Source: Porphyromonas pogonae | GTDB lineage: Bacteria; Bacteroidota; Bacteroidia; Bacteroidales; Porphyromonadaceae | Direction: 5' to 3' | Assembly: GCF_036320655.1 (NCBI RefSeq) | Contig: NZ_CP143258.1 | Span: 1,612,001 to 1,676,000, forward strand | DNA: 64,000 bases | Part shown: positions 45,912 through 53,670 of the stretch, piece after piece | How positions within the stretch are numbered: the first letter of the stretch is position 1 | How the letters are laid out: the number at the start of each line of letters is the position of its first letter | Translations under genes and position numbers: made by a program | Notes under the pieces: model-generated | What the model was told of the DNA's origin: nothing | Database searches by the model: none | The model's input: only the letters and a program-made list of their open reading frames with translations

Positions 45912-47238
45912 GCTTATTTGGTTTTAATTGCACTGTTTTACACTGATTTGCTTTATTGTCATTTTCAGCATAATCCTCCAGTTTGTATTTCCCGCCAATA
46001 CGGCTACTTAACTTCTTCATATCCTCATTAAGCTTCTGCCGTGTTAGCTTGGCGTAAATCTGGGTGGTTTTTATGCACTTGTGCCCCATCATCTGACTGA
46101 CGGTTTCCATCGGAACTCCCTGTGAAAGCGTGATAAGCGTTCCGAAATTATGTCGGCTTTGATGGTAAGTAATCCGTGTTTCTATCTTACATAGTTTCGC
46201 AATTTTCTTCAAATTAACTTCCATGCATGACAGGGTTATCATATTGAAAATCTTACATCCCTTTCGCTCCGATTTATATTTCTCCATGATTTGTAATGGC
46301 ACATCCAATAGCGGAATATTGCATTTACTGCCAGTCTTTTGCCGTTTTATCTTTATCCAACAACTGCCGTTTTGCTCTTGGTGGATATTTTCTTCTGATA
46401 GATTTCGCATATCCGCATACGACAAACCTGTGAATGTTGCAAAGATGAACATGTCACGAGTGTGGCATACTCGTTTGGAGGCTATCGATACATTCATAAA
46501 TTTATCCAGTTCTTCGCGCGTCATGTGCCTGCGCTTACGGAGTGGTTGCTCAGGAATATAACTGGCAAAAGGATTTTTGTGTAATATACCTTGACTGATT
46601 GCCCTGCGGATTATCTTTCGTAGCATAATTGTATAGGACGAAACAGTATGTGCCGTAAATCCCTGTTCGATACGCATAAACGAATCAAACTTTTCGATAA
46701 AAGACAATTCTAATTGTCGGAGTGGTATATCCTCCGCATTATAGTGGGTGCGTAAGAAACTTTTTGTTTGGTTATATACCGAAATATAGTTTCGCATAGT
46801 TTCAGCAGAACGGGTAATACCTACTTGTTTGGAATATTCTTCGTTATGTTCCCGAAAGAGTTCCAATAAATTATCTTTCTTTCTACCAATACCACCCACG
46901 GCATTTTTAACCAGCTCTGCTGTAATATACCCCTGTTCATCAAGTATCTCTTTATAATACCGGTTAATCTTTTCTGTCAATTGTGTTATCTGATAGTTTG
47001 CTTCGGCTGCATGACGGCTTCTGCCTGTCAGACGATAAGTTTTTGCATCCCAAAGTTTCGGGTCGACATCTATCCCGACAGAAAACTGAGCCATTTCTGC
47101 ATTGATGGATATTCTGCCCATTAACGGACACCTGCCGTTTTTCTTTAGCTTCTGACGATTGATGTAAAACAAAACAGCAAAAGTGCTGTAAACGGTGCTT
47201 TTCGTGTTGTTTTTATTCTTGTTCTTCGTTGTATTCAT
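45901..47238 (-). CDS. tyrosine-type integrase
   Basis: A 445-residue integrase. The N-terminal arm-binding domain contains STFAVLFYINRQKLKKNGRCPLMGRISI; catalytic blocks are FTGLSYADMRNL, ITYHQSRHNFGTLITLSQG (HxxRH) and MGHKCIKTTQIYAKLT. The start is set at ATG 47238 because GGAGG sits 8 nt upstream; a GTG 15 bp earlier overlaps that site. It lies 18 bp downstream of the remnant of another integrase, so a tandem pair probably existed. Confidence 0.92.
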   Translation of the reverse strand: MNTTKNKNKNNTKSTVYSTFAVLFYINRQKLKKNGRCPLMGRISINAEMAQFSVGIDVDPKLWDAKTYRLTGRSRHAAEANYQITQLTEKINRYYKEILDEQGYITAELVKNAVGGIGRKKDNLLELFREHNEEYSKQVGITRSAETMRNYISVYNQTKSFLRTHYNAEDIPLRQLELSFIEKFDSFMRIEQGFTAHTVSSYTIMLRKIIRRAISQGILHKNPFASYIPEQPLRKRRHMTREELDKFMNVSIASKRVCHTRDMFIFATFTGLSYADMRNLSEENIHQEQNGSCWIKIKRQKTGSKCNIPLLDVPLQIMEKYKSERKGCKIFNMITLSCMEVNLKKIAKLCKIETRITYHQSRHNFGTLITLSQGVPMETVSQMMGHKCIKTTQIYAKLTRQKLNEDMKKLSSRIGGKYKLEDYAENDNKANQCKTVQLKPNKHGK

Positions 47239-47256
47239 TTCTCTTTCCTCCACAAT

Positions 47257-47475
47257 TTAACGTACTACATCAGCAGAGTTACTCCCCTCAAAATCGTATT
47301 TGCCCGACAAGCGTTTGTTTAGCAATTGCATATCTTCTCCGATTTTATCATTGCTGACCTGTGCATAGATACGGGTGGCTCGCCAGTCGGTATGTCCTAA
47401 CAATTCGCCAACCGTTTCGAGCGGAACACCCTGTGAAAGTGTAATTACCGAAGCATAGCAGTGACGTGCCATGTG
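47257..47475 (-). pseudogene. C-terminal remnant of a tyrosine integrase
   Basis: About 72 codons match only the end of a tyrosine integrase: HMARHCYASVITLSQGVPLETVGELLGHTDWRATRIYAQVSNDKIGEDMQLLNKRL, including the HxxRH block and the active-site Tyr. The preceding residues (MNELRFICIVSRITVSLIII) are unrelated and the N-terminal 330 or so residues are missing. The breakpoint is near 47475. It is a 5'-deleted gene, the former first member of the integrase pair. Confidence 0.88.
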
Positions 47476-47605
47476 AATAATAATCAAGGAAACAGTAATC
47501 CGCGAAACGATGCAAATAAAACGTAATTCGTTCAAGATGAATCATTTTGCTTCAAATTGTCATTTTGCTAAAAAGTAGAATATTGCAAAATACAGCAGTA
47601 TTTCA

Positions 47606-47651
47606 GTTACCAATTCGTTACCTCGGTTGTTACCGAAACAAAACAGGTAAC
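47606..47651. repeat. GTTAC cluster between diverging integrase genes
   Basis: GTTAC at 47606, 47617 and 47629 (spaced 11-12 bp, about one helical turn) and GTAAC at 47647, with a further copy at 47735. The helical spacing favours cooperative protein binding. The gap 47536-47786 holds no gene. Confidence 0.45.
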
Positions 47652-47712
47652 TAACAGCAAAACAACGAACTTGATTCGGGTTCTTTTGTTTTGATTCACA
47701 GCATTTTGCATA

Positions 47713-47726
47713 TCAAAGAGCACTTA
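47713..47726 (+). repeat. 14-bp direct repeat, possible att half
   Basis: TCAAAGAGCACTTA, preceded by TTGCATA. An identical 14-mer at 14019-14032 is preceded by TGCATTACT. Both lie next to element ends. A 14-bp match is expected by chance several times in a window this size, so this is only suggestive. Confidence 0.25.
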
Positions 47727-47735
47727 TATAACCGG

Positions 47736-47767
47736 TAACTTTGTCGTCAGATATTTGACGACAAAGT
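47736..47767 (+). promoter_or_regulatory. -7 box overlapped by a 12-bp-arm dyad
   Basis: TAACTTTG at 47736-47743 is the -7 element for the integrase at 47787. It overlaps a perfect inverted repeat ACTTTGTCGTCA / TGACGACAAAGT (47738-47749, 47756-47767). It could be an operator or form a hairpin at the 5' end of the integrase mRNA. Confidence 0.55.
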
Positions 47768-47786
47768 CCATAAAATTATAAGTGTT

Positions 47787-49016
47787 ATGAAAACAGAAAA
47801 ATTCAAGGTTATGCTTTACCTCAAAAAAAGCTCTCCCGACAAGTCGGGCAAAACTCCCATCATGGGTCGCATCACTGTCGGACGGACGATGGTGCAGTTC
47901 AGCTGCAAACTCTCCTGTACTCCCTCGCTTTGGAATCCCCGAGAAAGCCGCTTGAACGGCAAAAGTCGTGAGGCGGTAACCGCCAATGCCAAGCTGGATA
48001 GGTTGTTGCTTGCTGTTAATGAGGCTTACCATGCGCTGATAGAGCGTAAACAAGCTTTCACAGCTGAAGATGTTAAGAACCAATTTCAGGGCAGTGTTGA
48101 TACCCAAATGACACTCCTCCGGCTATTTGACCGTCTTACTGACGAACTAAAAGCCCGAATAGGTATTGACCGTGCGGCAGGAACACTCCCAACTTACACC
48201 TATACTCGCCGAGCTTTGGCGGAGTTTATCAAAAAGAAGTTTAACGCTTCCGACCTTGCTTTCGGACAGCTCAACGAGCAATTTATCCGCGAGTTTCAAG
48301 AGTTTGTTTTAGTGGATAAATCATTGGCGATGGATACCCTGCGCCATTACCTCGCTTTGCTGAAAAAAGTCTGCAAAATCGCTTACAAAGAGGGACACTC
48401 TGAGAAATTCCATTTTGTCCACTATAAGCTGCCCAAACAGAAAGAGAGCACTCCCAAAGCATTAAGTAGGGAAGATTTCGAGAAAATACGGGATTTGGAG
48501 ATCCCCGAAAATCGAATTTCCCATATCATTACACGTGACTTGTTTCTATTTGCGTGCTATACCGGCACATCGTATGCGGATACCGTTTCCATAACACAGG
48601 AAAATATCTTTACAGATGAAGCAGGAAGCCTTTGGCTCAAATACCGGAGAAAGAAAAACGAGCTGTTGGGACGGGTCAAACTACTACCCGAAGCCATTGC
48701 CCTAATAGAAAAGTATAAGGACGAGAGTCGGCAAACGCTGTTCCCGAAACAGCACTATGCTACATTGCGAGCCAATATGAAAGGCTTGCGGGTGTTGTCC
48801 GGTATGACGGAGGATTTGGTCTACCATGCCGGAAGACATTCCTTCGCTTCTCTGGTTACGCTCGAAGAGGGTGTACCCATTGAAACCATCAGCCGAATGC
48901 TTGGTCATAGCAATATTACCACCACGCAAATATATGCCCGTGTTACCCCGAAAAAACTCTTTGAAGACATGGATAGGTATATCGAAGCAACACAGGATTT
49001 AATATTAATTCTTTAA
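47787..49016 (+). CDS. tyrosine-type integrase, first of tandem pair
   Basis: A 409-residue integrase. The N-terminus is MKTEKFKVMLYLKKSSPDKSGKTPIMGRITV; catalytic blocks are YTGTSYADTVSI (TGT in place of the usual TGL), VYHAGRHSFASLVTLEEG (HxxRH) and LGHSNITTTQIYARVT. It resembles the first integrase of the minus-strand pair at 29054. It is followed by a second integrase after 19 bp. Confidence 0.9.
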   Translation: MKTEKFKVMLYLKKSSPDKSGKTPIMGRITVGRTMVQFSCKLSCTPSLWNPRESRLNGKSREAVTANAKLDRLLLAVNEAYHALIERKQAFTAEDVKNQFQGSVDTQMTLLRLFDRLTDELKARIGIDRAAGTLPTYTYTRRALAEFIKKKFNASDLAFGQLNEQFIREFQEFVLVDKSLAMDTLRHYLALLKKVCKIAYKEGHSEKFHFVHYKLPKQKESTPKALSREDFEKIRDLEIPENRISHIITRDLFLFACYTGTSYADTVSITQENIFTDEAGSLWLKYRRKKNELLGRVKLLPEAIALIEKYKDESRQTLFPKQHYATLRANMKGLRVLSGMTEDLVYHAGRHSFASLVTLEEGVPIETISRMLGHSNITTTQIYARVTPKKLFEDMDRYIEATQDLILIL

Positions 49017-49035
49017 CATTTAATACAAAAATACA

Positions 49036-50259
49036 ATGCGAAGTACATTCACCATACTGTTTTACATAAACAGAAACAAAATAAAAACGGACGGTACTAC
49101 CGCTGTCCTATGCCGGATAACTGTAGACGGCAAACAAACCGCTCTTACAACAGGTATTTATTGCAATCCCGAAGATTGGAATGCCAAGAAAGGAGAAGTC
49201 AAGGAAGAAAAATCTAATCACCAGCTTGCAGCCTTTCGCAATCGCATTGAGCAAGCCTACGAAACCATCCTTAAAGAACAGGGCATTATCAGTGCGGAGC
49301 TGCTTAAGAATACGCTGGTCGGAGTAAATTCTGTTCCGACCATGCTGTTACAAGCAGGCGAAGCCGAACTCGAACAGCTCAGGCTGCGCTCGCTGGAGAC
49401 AGCATCGACTTCTACCTACCGCCAATCCAAGCTCACACAACAAAATCTGAAAGCCTTTGTTTGCTCCCGAGAGAAAAAAGACATTGCATTTGAGGCTATT
49501 ACCGAAGAGTTCGGGGAATCATTTAAACTATTTTGTAAAAGAGAATTGGGTTTCAGTTTGAGCCACACCAACAGGCATCTGTGCTGGCTGAATCGACTTA
49601 TCTATATTGCCGTTGATCAAGAGGTACTGCGGGCAAACCCGCTGGAAGAGGTGGAGTATGAAAAGAAAGACCCGCCCAAGCTGCACCATATTACTCGCAG
49701 CCAACTTAAGCAGATAATGGAGAGCCCGATGCCGAACGAAGCTCAGGAGCTTGCCCGCAGAGCGTTTATATTTTCATCGTTCTGCGGTTTGGCTTACGTG
49801 GACTTACAAGGTCTCTATCCGAGACATATCGGAAAGACATCCGAAGGAAGATTGTATATCCGTAAAAAACGAGTAAAAACAAATGTGGAAGCATTTATTC
49901 CTTTACATCCGGTAGCCCGGCAAATTCTCAAACTTTATAATACTACTGATGACAGTACTCCCATATTTCCATTGCCCAAGAATCGGGACGTAAATTGGTT
50001 TCAGATCAGTTCCGTTGGTATTGCACTGGGCTTTAAAGAGAATCTCAGCCACCATATGAGCCGACATTCATTCGGAACTCTCTTACTTTCAGCGGGTATC
50101 TCTATTGAAAGCATTGCCAAGATGATGGGGCATGCCAACATCTCCACCACGCAAGGCTACGCCAAAGTAACAGACGATAAGATCTCGGAGGATATGGACA
50201 GGCTTATGAAACGAAGAAAATTAAAGCAAAATAACGCAGTTCAAACCGAAAGATCATGA
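49036..50259 (+). CDS. tyrosine-type integrase, second of tandem pair
   Basis: A 407-residue integrase. The N-terminus is MRSTFTILFYINRNKIKTDGTTAVLCRITV; catalytic blocks are FCGLAYVDLQGLY, LSHHMSRHSFGTLLLSAG (HxxRH) and MGHANISTTQGYAKVT. The active-site Tyr lies in TTQGYAK. It resembles the second integrase at 27781. Its stop overlaps the start of the RhuM-like gene (ATGA). Confidence 0.9.
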   Translation: MRSTFTILFYINRNKIKTDGTTAVLCRITVDGKQTALTTGIYCNPEDWNAKKGEVKEEKSNHQLAAFRNRIEQAYETILKEQGIISAELLKNTLVGVNSVPTMLLQAGEAELEQLRLRSLETASTSTYRQSKLTQQNLKAFVCSREKKDIAFEAITEEFGESFKLFCKRELGFSLSHTNRHLCWLNRLIYIAVDQEVLRANPLEEVEYEKKDPPKLHHITRSQLKQIMESPMPNEAQELARRAFIFSSFCGLAYVDLQGLYPRHIGKTSEGRLYIRKKRVKTNVEAFIPLHPVARQILKLYNTTDDSTPIFPLPKNRDVNWFQISSVGIALGFKENLSHHMSRHSFGTLLLSAGISIESIAKMMGHANISTTQGYAKVTDDKISEDMDRLMKRRKLKQNNAVQTERS

Positions 50260-50611
50260 AAAGAGCAAAAATTACAATTACCGATAACGGCAAAGTAACT
50301 GTTGCAAGTGAAGCAAGAATGAATATTGCAGAAATTGCTGACCTGTTCGGCATTTATTATCAGACTGCAAAGCGAATGATTCGAGCCATAGAGAAATCGG
50401 GTGCTGCCGATGGTGACTATTCGATAAGTTGTACGTGTGAAGGCTCAAAAGTTTATCCTGAGTATTACGGTTTGGAAATGATTATTGCTTTATCCTTTCG
50501 GGTGCAGTGGCTAAAGCGGATGCTTTCAGAAAATGGATAACTCACAGGATTACAGAGGATCATTTGCCTCAAACAATGATGCTTTATTTGCAAAACTCAA
50601 TACTAAACTGA
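50256..50611 (+). pseudogene. RhuM-like gene with a one-base frameshift
   Basis: Frame one encodes 94 residues (MNIAEIADLFGIYYQTAKRMIRAIEKSG, YGLEMIIALSFRVQ) and then departs into WLKRMLSENG. In the -1 frame from about 50505 the expected remainder continues: AKADAFRKWITHRITEDHLPQTMMLYLQNSILN, stopping at 50609-50611. This matches the intact copy at 45558 to its end. Deletion of one base in the codon after FRVQ (TCG expected, TG present) explains it. It could be a genuine mutation or a sequencing error. The gene overlaps the upstream integrase by 4 bp. Confidence 0.85.
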
Positions 50612-50632
50612 AAGAGTATCAATATTTTCAAC

Positions 50633-50640
50633 TAAATTTG
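50633..50640 (+). promoter_or_regulatory. -7 box for KilA-N gene
   Basis: TAAATTTG, a TAnnTTTG match, 8 bp before the operator-like palindrome at 50648. Confidence 0.45.
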
Positions 50641-50647
50641 TAAAATC

Positions 50648-50673
50648 TAATTGTGGCGAACTCGCCACAATTA
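50648..50673 (+). promoter_or_regulatory. perfect palindrome, candidate KilA-N operator
   Basis: TAATTGTGGCGA-ac-TCGCCACAATTA: 12-bp perfect arms between the -7 box and the start codon at 50689. Position near the transcription start would let a bound protein block expression. The core (GTGG.CGA..TCG.CCAC) resembles the palindrome inside the gene at 50880. Confidence 0.6.
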
Positions 50674-50688
50674 AAAACAGAACAAAAC

Positions 50689-51501
50689 ATGGCTAAAATA
50701 AAAGTACAGGAAACAGAAATAACTGTTGTTCAGAAAAATAATGCTGACTATATTTCGTTAACCGATATGGCGAATGCCAAAGAGAGTGGAAGTCGGGCAG
50801 CCGACATCATTAAAAATTGGCTACGAAATAGATATACACTTGAATTTTTAGGAACTTGGGAAACAATACATAATCCCAATTTTAAAGTGGTCGAATTCGA
50901 CCACTTTAAAACCCAAGCAGGTTTACCTAGTTTTGTGCTGAGTGTTTCTGAGTGGATTGAGAAAACGCAAGCAAACGGTATCATTGTACAAAAAGGTAAA
51001 TATGGAGGGACTTATGCCCACAAAGACATCGCCTTTGAATTTGGCTCTGCTATCAGTGTTCCTTTCAAATTATATCTGATTACCGAGTTCCAACGCCTCA
51101 AAGAACAGGAGCAGGAACAAATTGGTTGGTCTGCCAAGCGAGAACTATCTAAAATCAACTACCATATCCATACTGATGCCGTAAAGCATAACCTGATTCC
51201 TGAAGAGTTGACTCCGCAGCAAATATCAATCGTATATGCCAGCGAAGCCGATGTGCTGAACATGGCTCTTTTCGGTATCACTGCCAAGCAATGGCGAGAA
51301 GCAAATCCCGAATTGAAAGGCAATATCCGTGATTATGCTACCATTAACGAACTGATTTGCTTGTCTAATATGGAAAATATCAATGCGGTTCTGATAAATG
51401 AACAGATACCACAATCTGACCGATTGCAAAAACTCAACCAAATTGCTATCCAACAAATGCGGGTATTGCATGAAGTTGAGAATCGTAAACTGTTGAAATA
51501 A
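50689..51501 (+). CDS. KilA-N domain DNA-binding protein
   Basis: A 270-residue protein. The KilA-N domain occupies about residues 1-125: YISLTDMANAKESGSRAADIIKNWLRNRYTLEFLGTWE, NPNFKVVEFDHF, GLPSFVLSVSEWIEKTQANGI, GKYGGTYAHKDIAFEFGSAIS. The rest is helical with an Arg/Glu-rich linker (FQRLKEQEQEQIG). KilA-N domains bind DNA in phage and mobile-element regulators. Start chosen at ATG 50689; a GTG at 50653 lies inside the palindrome. A hairpin terminator follows. The gene stands alone between the integrase unit and convergent HTH genes. Confidence 0.9.
   Translation: MAKIKVQETEITVVQKNNADYISLTDMANAKESGSRAADIIKNWLRNRYTLEFLGTWETIHNPNFKVVEFDHFKTQAGLPSFVLSVSEWIEKTQANGIIVQKGKYGGTYAHKDIAFEFGSAISVPFKLYLITEFQRLKEQEQEQIGWSAKRELSKINYHIHTDAVKHNLIPEELTPQQISIVYASEADVLNMALFGITAKQWREANPELKGNIRDYATINELICLSNMENINAVLINEQIPQSDRLQKLNQIAIQQMRVLHEVENRKLLK
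50880..50911 (+). repeat. 32-bp perfect palindrome inside KilA-N gene
   Basis: Two 16-bp arms centred on GAATTC between 50895 and 50896; left arm TTTTAAAGTGGTCGAA, right arm its exact complement. It encodes the NFKVVEFDHFKT stretch of the KilA-N domain. The core AGTGGTCGA/TCGACCACT resembles the upstream operator-like palindrome. Confidence 0.9.
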
Positions 51502-51527
51502 AGCAAATTGCACAATAATATTAAAAA

Positions 51528-51562
51528 CCGACTTCGGAATTACTTCTGAAGTCGGCTCTTTT
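51528..51562 (+). terminator. terminator of KilA-N gene
   Basis: Stem CCGACTTC / GAAGTCGG (51528-51535, 51548-51555), extendable inward, followed by CTCTTTTGTTG. It lies 27 bp past the stop. Confidence 0.75.
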
Positions 51563-51658
51563 GTTGTAGAGAAGATTTTTAGCAAAAATCCTTTTCTTTT
51601 TCAATCGGGCACAAATTTCTACAACGGGAATAAAATGTCAACACCAAGCCGCAAGCGG

Positions 51659-51713
51659 TTTTTCGGGAAATCTTCCTCTTTTTTTCTTTCAGGCGAGCGT
51701 ATTTCCCGAAAAA
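51659..51713. repeat. inverted repeat TTTTTCGGGAAAT in gene-free gap
   Basis: Perfect 13-bp arms TTTTTCGGGAAAT (51659-51671) and ATTTCCCGAAAAA (51701-51713) separated by 29 bp. A small GCCGC..GCGG dyad lies just left of it. The gap 51563-51808 has no gene. Possible operator, origin or transcription-end structure for the HTH genes. Confidence 0.6.
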
Positions 51714-51808
51714 GTGTTGCCTTATTTATTCTCCGTTAGTAAAGAGGGTGTTTACCGATTGAAAAGAGAAAAAATAAGCAGGCAGGAGCAGTGTCGGGAT
51801 GAAGTGCA

Positions 51809-52102
51809 TTACCTGAATGCCTCCTTGTACCCACTATCTAGCATTTTCTGAATATCACTTTCCCTGTACAATACTTTTCCTCCTAACTGTATATAGGGGA
51901 TTTGACCGTTTGTGCGGTAGTCTTGCAGCGATCGGCGGCTGATTTTTAACCGCTCGGATACTTCCTTGTCAGTAAGAAATCGCTCGCCTCTCAAAGTGGG
52001 TCGGTATCCTTTGGTAAAATTTTCGATGCAGTCCAGCATTCGTTCGATGGAGTGAAAGAAGCCTTTGATTTTTTCGTTCTCCTTTGTGATAATTTCGCTC
52101 AT
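51809..52102 (-). CDS. helix-turn-helix excisionase-like protein
   Basis: A 97-residue protein: EKIKGFFHSIERMLDCIENFTKGYRPTLRGERFLTDKEVSERLKISRRSLQDYRTNGQIPYIQLGGKVLYRESDIQKMLDSGYKEAFR. It is the type B HTH member of this element and a close relative of the one at 44976. One bp separates it from the preceding HTH gene, so the two form one unit. Confidence 0.8.
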   Translation of the reverse strand: MSEIITKENEKIKGFFHSIERMLDCIENFTKGYRPTLRGERFLTDKEVSERLKISRRSLQDYRTNGQIPYIQLGGKVLYRESDIQKMLDSGYKEAFR

Positions 52103-52103
52103 A

Positions 52104-52379
52104 TTATTTCTGTTTTAGTTTGTTAATGACTTGTTCCACATCTTCGGGTTTATAGAAGATTTTGTGATTTATTTGTGAATAAGCTAACGTGCCATTATCC
52201 CGATAGGTTTGCAGGGTACGTTTTGAGATGTTGAGTATCTGGCATACATCCTGATTGTCGAGCCAGCAGTGGAGACTTTTGTCTTTGCTTACACATAAAA
52301 TTTCTACTTTTTTAGCAAAGGCTTCAAAGCGATTCATCATCGCTTCGAAAGTTTGGGCTTCAATGTTTATTACTTCCAT
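52104..52379 (-). CDS. helix-turn-helix excisionase-like protein
   Basis: A 91-residue protein: MEVINIEAQTFEAMMNRFEAFAKKVEILC, then WLDNQDVCQILNISKRTLQTYRDNGTLAYSQINHKIFYKPEDVEQVI. It is the type A HTH member, very similar to 44335. It heads the two-gene HTH unit. Confidence 0.8.
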   Translation of the reverse strand: MEVINIEAQTFEAMMNRFEAFAKKVEILCVSKDKSLHCWLDNQDVCQILNISKRTLQTYRDNGTLAYSQINHKIFYKPEDVEQVINKLKQK

Positions 52380-52588
52380 ATTCTCTATTTTTTAGATTTG
52401 TATTTTTTTCGATGCCCAAATATATATACAAAAAATCGGCTAAATAGCAAAAAATCAAGTGCCTGTATCTTCTGGCAGCTTGTGGCGTTGGTAAAGAGAC
52501 AAAATCATCTCATTTTTCGGTGATTTTACAAAAAAACAGCCCTCAATTTTTCATCAAAGACTGTTTTTTAGAAATACTCAATATGAAT

Positions 52589-53176
52589 TTACTCCCGAAT
52601 AAACTTTCTGAACTCCTCATTTTTGATGGAATCGTAGGGTGCGTTCCCCTCTGCCTGTTCAAATGCCAGTAAGATACGTTCCTGAGCTTTCGGCATTTTG
52701 GTGATAATATCTTGTAGTAAAATGGTATCACTTAGCTTGAACGCTGTTTTTATGGCAATAGCTTTATCCTCGTTGTCAATGGATTTGCCCTTAATCAGAT
52801 GTGTCAACCGCACAAACTCCTCATAAACTATTCCCGAATCCCCCTGATCCATCTGCTGTGCCCTTGAAATCGCGTTTATAAAGTTCTTCTGCGTCAACTC
52901 TCCGATTTGCTCTTCGCTTAATAATGAACTAGCGACTTTAGCTCGCAGATTATAAGTTCTGTCCTCCACGTAAAGCTTAGTTTTCTTGAATTTACCTTTT
53001 ATTGAAGCGACTGCTTTTTTATATGCTTTGACTGCTTGCCCTAAAGTAACATTGTAGATTCTCTTTAGAAGCCTCCGATGCATTTCTCCAAAAGCTTTAC
53101 GCAGTGAACTACTCAAGAGCATCCCCGACCAAAACCACAGACTTATCAGCACATATACTTTTACAAATGCTTCCAT
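52589..53176 (-). CDS. hypothetical protein with N-terminal membrane segment
   Basis: A 195-residue protein I do not recognise. Residues 5-25 form a hydrophobic segment (VKVYVLISLWFWSGMLLSSSL), followed by a basic region (RRLLKRIYNVTLGQAVKAYKKAVASIKGKFKKTK) and a helical C-terminal half. Its start overlaps the DUF3408 stop by 1 bp, making it the third gene of the unit parA-DUF3408-this. Location suggests a role in mobilization or maintenance of the element. Confidence 0.65.
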   Translation of the reverse strand: MEAFVKVYVLISLWFWSGMLLSSSLRKAFGEMHRRLLKRIYNVTLGQAVKAYKKAVASIKGKFKKTKLYVEDRTYNLRAKVASSLLSEEQIGELTQKNFINAISRAQQMDQGDSGIVYEEFVRLTHLIKGKSIDNEDKAIAIKTAFKLSDTILLQDIITKMPKAQERILLAFEQAEGNAPYDSIKNEEFRKFIRE

Positions 53177-53670
53177 TATTCAGTCGGGTTTATATTATTG
53201 GTTTGATAAATGGTATCAATATCTTCCTTAAATGTTTCCAGATGATTCAGAATGATATTTTCAACATAGCTGCTGATGGTGGCTTTCGATTCGTCCATCA
53301 GATGAACGATCCGCATCAGCCGCCTATGAGTAGTTGCCGTTATATACAATGGTTTTCGATGTGTGAAATCAATCCGATTAAAGAACAGGCTTTGATAATC
53401 TACTTGTGGTTTACGCTTGCGCTTTTCGGAAACTTTAGCCAACGGCTCTATCGGTGTTTTTGTACTCGCAGTTTCCGCTATTTCCGCCTCTAAAACTTCT
53501 AAGACAGGCTCAACTATTTTTGTTTCCGTTTCTGTAACTATTGGGGTATCTACAATCACATCAGCAGGTTTTTCCACTTCTTCTTTCACTATTTTCTGCT
53601 CAGGTTTTTCCAATGGCACACCCTGATGCACTTTGGACAGCAGCTCCTTGTATTTACTTTCTGTTGCCAT
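53176..53670 (-). CDS. DUF3408 family protein
   Basis: A 164-residue protein. The N-terminal half is acidic and proline/threonine-rich (VIVDTPIVTETETKIVEPVLEVLE). The conserved C-terminal domain reads DFTHRKPLYITATTHRRLMRIVHLMDESKATISSYVENIILNHLETFKEDIDT. It is directly coupled to ParA (the two overlap by one base), which suggests it acts as the DNA-binding partner (ParB-like) of the ATPase; that is inferred. Confidence 0.85.
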   Translation of the reverse strand: MATESKYKELLSKVHQGVPLEKPEQKIVKEEVEKPADVIVDTPIVTETETKIVEPVLEVLEAEIAETASTKTPIEPLAKVSEKRKRKPQVDYQSLFFNRIDFTHRKPLYITATTHRRLMRIVHLMDESKATISSYVENIILNHLETFKEDIDTIYQTNNINPTE

